DNA of 27,516 bases from a virus: positions 1 through 27,516 of the IMG/VR virus record IMGVR_UViG_3300037882_004082. The stretch is one strand, 5' to 3'. The translations under genes were made by a program, and so were the position numbers. A model generated the notes under the pieces. That model worked only from the letters and a program-made list of their open reading frames with translations, was not told the DNA's origin and searched no databases. Shown here one piece after another: positions 21,982 through 27,516 of this stretch (position 1 is its first letter; every line of letters begins with the position of its first letter).

Positions 21982-22971
21982 ATGCTTTTATTAACCAGTA
22001 AAGTCCAAATTAACGAACTCATTTTCTTTTTTGTTTCTGAAATTGAGATTGATAGCAGCTGGAAAAATTTTACTTCTACCTGTAAAATAACGCTGCCTAG
22101 AAATCTTATTTGGCGCGATAAGAATTTAAGAAATGAACTAAAAAAAGGTGATGAAGTTCGGGTTTGGTTAGGCTATAATTTTAAGTATAATCTAGAATTT
22201 CAAGGATTTGTTTCTTATGTAGGTGATGGTATTCCATTGGTCATAGAGTGCGAGGATAGTATGTTTTTATTGAAACAAACAGAAGTTACCAAGTCGTTTA
22301 AAAATATTGCTTTGAGCCAGCTTTTGCAAAAGATATTGCCCCCCAGTATTAAATTTGAGGCAGTTGGTTTTATGATTGGCAAAATAACTATCAATCAGTT
22401 AAGTGTCGCAAAAGTCCTAGAACATATCAAAGAAAGATATGGATTGGTGTCTTACTTTCGAGGTGATAAGCTCATTGTTGGCTTCCCTTATACGCAACCG
22501 AGCCGAAGCATAAACCTAGCGCACCGCAAAAATATTATTGATGCTAATTTGAGGTATGAAGATGCAACACAGACAAAAATAAAGTTAAAGGCGGTGTGGA
22601 TTAAACCCAATGGCAAGCAAGTAAAAATCACGCTTGGCGATAAAAATGGTGAAATCAGAACGCTGCATTTTATGTCTGAAATACACTCAGTAAAAGAACT
22701 TGAAAAGGTTGCCCTCGAAAAAATGAAACTTTTGCGTTGGGTTGGGTATCGTGGCTCTTTAAAGACTTTTGGTGCGCCATTCGCGGAGCATGGTGATATT
22801 GTTCGCATAAGTGATACCGATTATCAAGAACGGAATGGGGACTATTTAGTAGATGGGACAAGGGTGAGTTTTGGAGTAAAAGGATTTCGACGAACCTTAA
22901 TTATTGGACCTAAAACAAAGATTAAAAATGACGACATTGCAAGCTATTCGCCAACTTTCACGGAAGGATAA
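21982..22971 (+). CDS. Baseplate hub protein (Mu gp44 / P2 gpD-like)
   Basis: A 329-residue protein. Residues 15-75 give the first β-barrel (IDSSWKNFTSTCKITLPRNL, KKGDEVRVWLGY), followed by a short FQGFVSYVGDGIPLVIECED segment. Residues 95-160 carry the KSFKNIALSQLLQKIL and SVAKVLEHIKERYGLVSYFR helices typical of gpD hubs. The C-terminal barrel has GAPFAEHGDIVRISDTDYQE and NGDYLVDGTRVSFG. Trimers of such a hub link tube and spike. I chose ATG 21982; a TTG at 21973 overlapping the previous stop would add three residues. Confidence 0.78.
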   Translation: MLLLTSKVQINELIFFFVSEIEIDSSWKNFTSTCKITLPRNLIWRDKNLRNELKKGDEVRVWLGYNFKYNLEFQGFVSYVGDGIPLVIECEDSMFLLKQTEVTKSFKNIALSQLLQKILPPSIKFEAVGFMIGKITINQLSVAKVLEHIKERYGLVSYFRGDKLIVGFPYTQPSRSINLAHRKNIIDANLRYEDATQTKIKLKAVWIKPNGKQVKITLGDKNGEIRTLHFMSEIHSVKELEKVALEKMKLLRWVGYRGSLKTFGAPFAEHGDIVRISDTDYQERNGDYLVDGTRVSFGVKGFRRTLIIGPKTKIKNDDIASYSPTFTEG

Positions 22972-23482
22972 CCCTATATTTATTCTTTGTACTGTTATCA
23001 GCATTGATAAGTCAAAACAAACGGCTGAACTACAGCCAATTAATGACGGAGCACCCTTGCTTGACTGCCGCTTGAAGCCTGTTATTGATGAACAGGAGCA
23101 AGGGATTATAATTTATCCCGCTATTCAGAGTGTTGTGATTGCGGCTAAATTAGATAATTCGGACGATTATTTTGTGTGTAGTATAGCTAACTTCGAGAGC
23201 GTTCTTATTTCAATAACTGATATTTTTAAACTAGAATTGAAGGCAGATGGAACGTTGGAGTTAAACGGTGGCACGCTCGGCGGACTGGTAAATCTCCATG
23301 AGTTGGTTACAGAAATACAGAAGTTAAATAGATTTTTAGCAGCCATAAAACAAACCTTCACAACCTGGACACCCGTACTCGGCGACGGCGGAGCAGCCTT
23401 AAAAATAGCAATGAATGTGGCATTAGCTACTCAACAAGTAGCTGATACATCAAAATTAAGTAACGATAAAATTAAGCAATAA
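22928..23482 (+). CDS. Baseplate spike protein (Mu gp45 / gpV-like)
   Basis: A 184-residue protein starting MTTLQAIRQLSRKDNPIFIL. Residues 20-95 form an OB-fold-like barrel (FILCTVISIDKSKQTAELQP, GIIIYPAIQSVVIAAKLDN); residues 105-130 contain short β repeats ending in LELNGGTLGGLV, the kind of turn that starts a spike; residues 132-180 are helical with TTWTPVLGDGGAALKIA. It overlaps the hub gene by 44 bases. The frame is open from a TTG at 22904, but ATG 22928 is better. The spike pierces the outer membrane when the tail contracts. Confidence 0.7.
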   Translation: MTTLQAIRQLSRKDNPIFILCTVISIDKSKQTAELQPINDGAPLLDCRLKPVIDEQEQGIIIYPAIQSVVIAAKLDNSDDYFVCSIANFESVLISITDIFKLELKADGTLELNGGTLGGLVNLHELVTEIQKLNRFLAAIKQTFTTWTPVLGDGGAALKIAMNVALATQQVADTSKLSNDKIKQ

Positions 23483-24703
23483 ATGAGCTTTTATAAAAAA
23501 GAAAATCAAGATATTTTGCTTGATGACAATGATTTACTCATAGCCAATGGCGATTGGGTAATAGACGAAAGTACCGAGCAGCACATCGAATTATTGCTTA
23601 ATTCTGAAAAAGGAAACTGGCTACAATATCCATTTTTTGGGGTTGGAATTTCACGGTATATTAACAGCCGTGGTGGTTTAAATAATCGGGTAGCATTACA
23701 AAAAAGCATCCGAGAAAACGCAAAAGACGATGGTTTAACACTTAAACTACTAAGTTTTATTTTAGATGGCAACAACGAGAATATATACATTAGTGGCGAA
23801 TACAAAAATATGAATTTAAAGTCTATCTATACCAATTCAGAGCGTAGCTTTGATACGATTTTAAAACTAGCAATTGACAGCAAAGAGCGAGTGAAAGAAT
23901 TGTATGAGCAAATCCTAGAAGAAAAATTAAGTGAGCCAACTCTTGCTCAACTCACCTCTACCTCTAAAACTGCTGTGTGGCGATTATGGACGTTTATTAC
24001 CTCTTTTCAGATTTGGGCAATGGAAATGAAGTACCGAATTTATAAAGAAAAGTTGGACGATGCTGCGGAGTATGCACAAAGTCACACAACGGCTTGGTAT
24101 CAAAAAAAAGCTACACTATTTCAATATGGAGATGCTCTTACCGTTATCAATGGTGCGGTTGTCTATCCTGTAATAGATACAACAAAACAAATAATAAAAG
24201 CAGCAGCCGTAAGTGTAACACCCAACGCTACACTGCTTATAAAAGTAGCCAAATTAGATGCCAATAATGATACTTTAGTAGCTCTTGAAAGTTCGGAATT
24301 TGACGCTTTTAAAGCGTATGTAAATGAGTTTCAAGATGCAGGAGTATTGACACAAGTATCTAGTCAAAATGCAGATGTTTTAAAGTTAAATATTATTGTT
24401 TATTATAATCCATTGGCTTTGCCTTTACAACAATTTCAACAAAATACAGAAGCGGCAATCAACACGTACCTTAAAAACCTGCCGTTTAATGGCGTATTTA
24501 GAACTACCAGCTTGATTGACGCGATGCAGAAAGTAACTGGCTTTATTGACGTAAAAATCAATCAATTAGAGGCTTCTGTATCTTATTTGATTGTGCCTTA
24601 TTATGCTCCGATTGATACGCTATATCCGACTGTGGCAGGGTATATGAAAATAGACCCTAATTTTCCATTAAGCAATAATATTACCTATATGCCCTATGTT
24701 TAG
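23483..24703 (+). CDS. Baseplate wedge fusion: gp25-like + gpJ-like
   Basis: A 406-residue protein joining two baseplate parts. Residues 1-125 are a GPW/gp25 domain: NGDWVIDESTEQHIELLLNS, QYPFFGVGISRYINSRGG and ENAKDDGL. Residues 150-406 are a gpJ-like wedge: LTSTSKTAVWRLWTFITSFQ, AWYQKKATLFQYGDALTV, VLKLNIIVYYNPLAL, NTYLKNLPFNGVFRTTSLID and a C-terminal KIDPNFPLSNN. In Mu these are separate genes (gp46, gp47); here one reading frame covers both. No slippery run is seen at the join. The stop overlaps the gpI-like start by eight bases. Confidence 0.8.
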   Translation: MSFYKKENQDILLDDNDLLIANGDWVIDESTEQHIELLLNSEKGNWLQYPFFGVGISRYINSRGGLNNRVALQKSIRENAKDDGLTLKLLSFILDGNNENIYISGEYKNMNLKSIYTNSERSFDTILKLAIDSKERVKELYEQILEEKLSEPTLAQLTSTSKTAVWRLWTFITSFQIWAMEMKYRIYKEKLDDAAEYAQSHTTAWYQKKATLFQYGDALTVINGAVVYPVIDTTKQIIKAAAVSVTPNATLLIKVAKLDANNDTLVALESSEFDAFKAYVNEFQDAGVLTQVSSQNADVLKLNIIVYYNPLALPLQQFQQNTEAAINTYLKNLPFNGVFRTTSLIDAMQKVTGFIDVKINQLEASVSYLIVPYYAPIDTLYPTVAGYMKIDPNFPLSNNITYMPYV

Positions 24704-25169
24704 CAAATCATTTATTCGTAAATTATTGCCACCTTTTTTACGAAAAAACAAGCAACTGTCGTGGCTTAGTATTCTAGTAATTGGTGGTCGAAATATATTA
24801 TCTGATTTCAAAGTATTCAAAGTCAATACAGATAATTGTATTCACTACAATAGTCAAACACTGTCATTACAAGCCTTTTTGAGAATAAAATTTAATGACA
24901 ATTTGATTGAAATAGTGAATCGGGAATTAGATACAATATACATCAGTTGGCTGAATGAAAATCAACAGCCGCCCTTATATATAGGTTGGTTAAGTGAAAA
25001 TCAACAGCCGCCCTTGTATATAGGTTGGTTAAGTGAAAGTAACCAAGCCTACGATTATGATTTTATAGTTAGAGCTCCAATAGCATTACAAGGTGAAGAT
25101 TTTTATATTAAATTTTATACTAGTAAGTTGAAACTTGCTACAAAAAGATTTAAGGTAGTTTATTTTTAA
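24696..25169 (+). CDS. gpI-like baseplate/tail protein with internal 13-residue repeats
   Basis: A 157-residue protein after the gpJ-like gene, as in the Mu/P2 order J-I. Residues 1-60 (IRKLLPPFLRKNKQLSWLSI, then NILSDFKVFKVNTDNCIHYN and QTLSLQAFLRIKFNDN) resemble the start of gpI-like proteins of Bacteroidota phages. The middle holds WLNENQQPPLYIG, WLSENQQPPLYIG and a partial third copy WLSESNQ. Residues 120-157 form strands typical of the closing part (FIVRAPIALQGEDFYIKFYT). It joins the wedge to fibres. No fibre gene follows; the next gene is a methyltransferase. Confidence 0.6.
   Translation: MFSKSFIRKLLPPFLRKNKQLSWLSILVIGGRNILSDFKVFKVNTDNCIHYNSQTLSLQAFLRIKFNDNLIEIVNRELDTIYISWLNENQQPPLYIGWLSENQQPPLYIGWLSESNQAYDYDFIVRAPIALQGEDFYIKFYTSKLKLATKRFKVVYF
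24947..25024 (+). repeat. 39-bp in-frame tandem repeat inside the gpI-like gene
   Basis: Two full 39-base units (24947-24985 and 24986-25024) and a partial third from 25025. Each codes for 13 residues (WL-x-ENQQPPLYIG), so a change in copy number keeps the frame. Confidence 0.88.
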
Positions 25170-25217
25170 ACATTCAAATATTATTATTTTTTTTCATATA
25201 CGAAACCCGTTACTAAC

Positions 25218-26024
25218 ATGGCTGAAAAGCAAAAAGTAAATTCTTTATTAAAACCACCAATTTCATATTATGGCGGCAAGCAACAATTGTTAAGTAGAAT
25301 TCTACCACTCATTCCTGCACACGAAAAATACATTGAACCATTTACTGGTGGTGGTGCTGTATTTTGGAGTAAAGAACCTTCCAAAGTGGAAGTTCTTAAT
25401 GATTTAAACGGTTTTATTTCTAATTTCTATGAAGTTTGTAAAACACGTTTTGAGGACTTAGACCGTTTGATTAAATCCAAGCCTTATAGCCGCCTAACGC
25501 ATGATCACGCGCTTGTTATTATGACTAACGCCGAAATGTTTGGTAAAGTCAAACGCGCTTGGGCGTTTTACTATTTGGCTAACACATCTATGTTTTCCAT
25601 ACTAGATGCGCCGCAAAAAACACCCGACAATAAAAACAAACCAATCAATACGTACAACAATAAAAACGATCGTTTTACTGCTGTGTATGAGGAACGTTTG
25701 AAGAATGTGCATATTGAAAGCCGCGATGCGCTATATATCATTTCAAAGAATGATGCAGCCGATAATTTCATGTTCATTGATCCTCCATATTTCAATAGTG
25801 AGTGCGGGCATTATGCTGGGTACTCAAAGGAGGATTATAGGAATTTATTGGACAAGTTGGCAATTACACAGAGTAAGTTTTTATTAACTTCTTATCCGTC
25901 TGATATACTTAACGAGTATATTGAAAAGTACGGCTGGATTGTTGAGCGACACGATATGTCACTTTCAGTGAGTAATAAATCAAAGCGTAAAACAGAAGTG
26001 TTTGTACGCAATTATAAAGCCTAA
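25218..26024 (+). CDS. dam: DNA adenine-N6 methyltransferase (Dam/D12 class)
   Basis: A 268-residue class D12 methyltransferase. The AdoMet-binding start is SYYGGKQQLLSRILPLIP (residues 13-30) with YIEPFTGGGAVFW (38-50; FxGxG motif); Asp in VLNDLNGFISNFYE binds the cofactor; the catalytic DPPY motif is at FIDPPYFNSECGHY (about 189-202). The target domain lies between (NTSMFSILDAPQK onward). It methylates adenine N6, by family usually in GATC. As a lone phage enzyme without a restriction partner it probably protects phage DNA or modulates transposition or packaging. It stands after a 48-base gap from the tail genes and is followed by a strong terminator. Confidence 0.9.
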   Translation: MAEKQKVNSLLKPPISYYGGKQQLLSRILPLIPAHEKYIEPFTGGGAVFWSKEPSKVEVLNDLNGFISNFYEVCKTRFEDLDRLIKSKPYSRLTHDHALVIMTNAEMFGKVKRAWAFYYLANTSMFSILDAPQKTPDNKNKPINTYNNKNDRFTAVYEERLKNVHIESRDALYIISKNDAADNFMFIDPPYFNSECGHYAGYSKEDYRNLLDKLAITQSKFLLTSYPSDILNEYIEKYGWIVERHDMSLSVSNKSKRKTEVFVRNYKA

Positions 26025-26029
26025 TAGTG

Positions 26030-26071
26030 AAAAATGCACTGATTAAAGTAAAACTTATTCAGTGCATTTTT
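26030..26071. terminator. Terminator after the methyltransferase gene
   Basis: AAAAATGCACTGA (26030-26042) pairs perfectly with TCAGTGCATTTTT (26059-26071) over 13 bp with a 16-base loop, ending in T5. It begins five bases after the stop and closes the rightward late operon. The A-rich left arm makes it work on both strands. Confidence 0.85.
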
Positions 26072-26094
26072 ATCTATATTTTTTGTAAAAAGAC

Positions 26095-26125
26095 TTGACT
26101 TTGAATGAAAAAATGTCGTACTTTG
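26095..26125 (+). promoter_or_regulatory. Promoter of the amidoligase cassette
   Basis: TTG (26095-26097), 21-base spacer, TACTTTG (26119-26125): a Bacteroidota primary-sigma promoter with one base less in the -7 box than TAnnTTTG. It lies between the preceding terminator and the amidoligase ATG at 26168, so the cassette should be expressed independently, perhaps in the lysogen. Confidence 0.65.
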
Positions 26126-26167
26126 TAGTATCAAACAACCTAATAAATAACTGATAATCAACAAATT

Positions 26168-27106
26168 ATGAATATTGAAATTCAAAATATTTTATCACAA
26201 AGTAGCACTAAGACTGCCAAGATACAAGCATTAATTTTATTCGGACTTACTAGAACAGAAATAGCAGCCTTAGTAGCAAATGGAAATTATGGCTTTGTAC
26301 AAAATGTATATACAGCAATGAAGCGCAATGGTAAATTAAACACCATTGCGCTTCTTAATTTTACGCCAAAGCCTTTTGATAAACGCTTTGGTATTGAGAT
26401 AGAGGCGTATAATGTAAATAAGTCGCTTCTGTCAAAAAAATTAATAGAATCAGGAATAAATGTTTTTTCCGAAAACTATAACCATAATACTTGTACGTAT
26501 TGGAAAATAGTCAATGACTCTAGTATTGATGGCTCAAATGGCTTTGAGTTAGTTAGCCCAGTACTTGAAGGATTAGGTGGGTTAGAACAGGTTAAAATTG
26601 TTTGTGATGTTTTAAGACAGTGTAATGCTTATATCAATAAAAGTTGTGGTTTGCATATACATTTCGATGCAAGTAATTTAACATTAAAAAATTGGAAAAA
26701 TATATATAAGAATTATGGAGGCTTTGAAAATGAAATTGATAGTTTGATGCCACAAAGTCGGAGAGCTAATTCAAATAAATATTGCAGAAGTCTAAAAAGT
26801 ATTGTAAATTTGGACTTAAAATTAGAAGCTGCTAAAAGCCTAGCTGCAATTGCCAATATTTTTAATAACACACGTTATTTTAAAATTAATCCAATTTCTT
26901 ATGCTCGCCACCAAACAATAGAGTTTCGCCAACACTCTGGAACAATAGAATTTGAAAAAGTACAAAACTGGGTAACTTTCTTACATAATTTAGTAGATTA
27001 TTCAGCGGACAACCTAGCTACTGATTTTACTTTTGATGGGTTTTCTAAATTTAATCAACAAGAAATTACAAATTATTATCATAATCGCAAACAAGATTTA
27101 ATTTAA
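26168..27106 (+). CDS. Putative amidoligase (GCS-like COOH-NH2 ligase) with N-terminal HTH-like domain
   Basis: A 312-residue protein. Residues 70-275 carry the signatures of the amidoligase_2 family (glutamine synthetase/GCS-like fold): KRFGIEIEAYN (72-82), WKIVNDSSI (112-120), FELVSPVLEG (126-135), CGLHIHFDA (160-168), MPQSRRANSNKYC (194-206) and TIEFRQHSGTIEF (250-262). The Glu and His residues in these would bind metal-ATP, as in the family. Such enzymes form amide bonds between an amine and a carboxylate; substrates here are unknown. Residues 12-55 (KIQALILFGLTRTEIAALVA, then NGNYGFVQNVYTAMKRNG) look like a DNA- or RNA-binding HTH. The gene has its own promoter and is followed at five bases by a 79-residue partner. 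Confidence 0.82.
   Translation: MNIEIQNILSQSSTKTAKIQALILFGLTRTEIAALVANGNYGFVQNVYTAMKRNGKLNTIALLNFTPKPFDKRFGIEIEAYNVNKSLLSKKLIESGINVFSENYNHNTCTYWKIVNDSSIDGSNGFELVSPVLEGLGGLEQVKIVCDVLRQCNAYINKSCGLHIHFDASNLTLKNWKNIYKNYGGFENEIDSLMPQSRRANSNKYCRSLKSIVNLDLKLEAAKSLAAIANIFNNTRYFKINPISYARHQTIEFRQHSGTIEFEKVQNWVTFLHNLVDYSADNLATDFTFDGFSKFNQQEITNYYHNRKQDLI
26320..26354. other. Perfect 13-bp hairpin inside the amidoligase gene
   Basis: GAAGCGCAATGGT (26320-26332) is exactly complementary to 26342-26354 around a nine-base loop. It falls between the HTH-like and catalytic domains (residues 51-63). Confidence 0.75.
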
Positions 27107-27111
27107 AAAAT

Positions 27112-27351
27112 ATGATTACATTTTTATTAAACGATGGTGCAGCACTAACTGCACCATCAAAGTCTGAGAATGACTTTTGGGAAGCAATGAGGCTTTCTTC
27201 AAAATTTGACCAATCTATTGATTGGTCATCATATCGTACTAATTTCATAAGTCGTTGGGAACTAACCACTGGACAGAAATGGTCTGCCATTTGGAAAGAT
27301 AATGATATTAATACAATGATTAATATTGGTATTATCAAGAGCTTTTCTTGA
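27112..27351 (+). CDS. 79-residue partner protein of the amidoligase
   Basis: Unknown function. It starts MITFLLNDGAALTAPSKSEN and continues with an aromatic, charged middle (DFWEAMRLSSKFDQSIDWSS, NFISRWELTTGQKWSAIWKD), with four Trp in 79 residues and a hydrophobic end. It lies five bases behind the amidoligase, before a strong terminator, so the two form a two-gene operon. It could be substrate, specificity factor or a small effector. The DNA also holds several perfect inverted repeats (27133-27158, 27207-27228, 27298-27336), so an RNA role in addition to or instead of a protein is open. Confidence 0.58.
   Translation: MITFLLNDGAALTAPSKSENDFWEAMRLSSKFDQSIDWSSYRTNFISRWELTTGQKWSAIWKDNDINTMINIGIIKSFS
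27133..27158. other. Perfect 10-bp hairpin in the 79-residue gene
   Basis: GATGGTGCAG (27133-27142), loop CACTAA, CTGCACCATC (27149-27158). It begins 21 bases after the ATG, close enough to influence initiation. Confidence 0.7.
27207..27228. other. Perfect 9-bp hairpin in the 79-residue gene
   Basis: TGACCAATC (27207-27215), four-base loop TATT, GATTGGTCA (27220-27228). Second in a row of inverted repeats within this small gene. Confidence 0.65.
27298..27336. other. Two-part inverted repeat near the end of the 79-residue gene
   Basis: GATAAT (27298-27303) with ATTATC (27331-27336), and inside it ATATTAAT (27305-27312) with ATTAATAT (27319-27326) around a six-base loop. AT-rich, so chance is more likely than for the other two. 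Confidence 0.45.
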
Positions 27352-27375
27352 TACAGACACACTGCATATTTGTGA

Positions 27376-27418
27376 AAAAAAAGCACTGTTTAAACTTATT
27401 TTAAACAGTGCTTTTTTT
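27376..27418. terminator. Strong intrinsic terminator closing the amidoligase cassette
   Basis: A perfect 19-bp inverted repeat: A7GCACTGTTTAAA (27376-27394), loop CTTAT, TTTAAACAGTGC and T7 (27400-27418). It acts on both strands by symmetry. Confidence 0.9.
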
Positions 27419-27515
27419 CATAGAATATGTATATTTAGTTTTTCGCTTTTTTTCATAGAATATGTATATTTAGTTTTTCGCTTTTTTTCATAGAATATGT
27501 ATATTTAGTTTTTCG
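27411..27515 (+). repeat. Three perfect 35-bp tandem repeats at the window end
   Basis: Units at 27411-27445, 27446-27480 and 27481-27515 are identical; one further matching base completes the window, so the array may continue. The first unit starts inside the right arm of the terminator. Each unit contains the near-palindrome AATATGTATATT. No reading frame of note is present. Confidence 0.92.
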
Positions 27516-27516
27516 C

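Noticed and set aside
11731-25169. Extracellular contractile injection system instead of a phage
   Set aside because: Terminase, portal, protease and major capsid genes are present and look intact, so the tail belongs to a DNA-carrying phage.
27411-27516. CRISPR array
   Set aside because: The repeats are directly adjacent with no spacers.
1-27516. tRNA or rRNA genes and insertion sequences
   Set aside because: Nothing with tRNA cloverleaf features, rRNA segments, or a transposase frame was seen; the Mu-like transposase, if any, should lie left of the window.

Overview
The window is most of a Mu-like, contractile-tailed prophage (myovirus morphology) in a member of the Bacteroidota. The host assignment rests on AT-rich DNA, promoters of the TTG-N20/21-TAnnTTTG type, A-rich leaders instead of Shine-Dalgarno sequences, GC-rich REP-like hairpins of a kind common in that phylum, and structural proteins that resemble Bacteroidota phage families. 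I cannot name a genus. The window opens inside an antirepressor gene and closes inside a run of tandem repeats, so neither prophage end is proven to be present.

Layout. (1) 1-1920, lysogeny switch: a leftward early operon (Cro-like HTH protein, then an AntA-type antirepressor running off the left edge) faces a rightward LexA/CI-like self-cleaving repressor. Two matching operator-like sites lie between them. A 49-residue membrane peptide and a 136-residue protein follow. (2) 1964-11543, leftward late operon: small and large terminase, gp36-like connector, portal fused to a MuF head protein, tape measure, gpG-like morphogenesis protein, a probable tail terminator and an amidase endolysin. (3) 11544-11730, the divergence point, with a 31-bp palindrome next to a strong Bacteroidota-type promoter. 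(4) 11731-25169, rightward late operon: prohead protease/scaffold, major capsid, a fibre-like protein with a signal peptide, small membrane and coiled-coil proteins, sheath, tube, tail chaperone with a -1 frameshift product, then the baseplate series (DUF6046-like, LysM-like, hub, spike, gp25-gpJ fusion, gpI-like). (5) 25218-27516, accessory end: an adenine methyltransferase, then an amidoligase cassette with its own promoter, bracketed by two terminators and ending in 35-bp tandem repeats.

How the genes work together. The repressor holds the early operon off until it cleaves itself. Late genes are then read outward from one centre: DNA packaging, tape measure and lysis to the left, capsid, tail and baseplate to the right. 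Placing the tape measure on the opposite arm from its chaperones is unusual.

Most worth a second look: the insulated amidoligase plus 79-residue partner cassette with perfect hairpins inside its coding DNA; the A11 tract exactly at the portal/MuF junction; the untracked gpG-T frameshift extension; the BECR-nuclease-like C-terminus of the MuF fusion; and the 31-bp palindrome between the two late operons.
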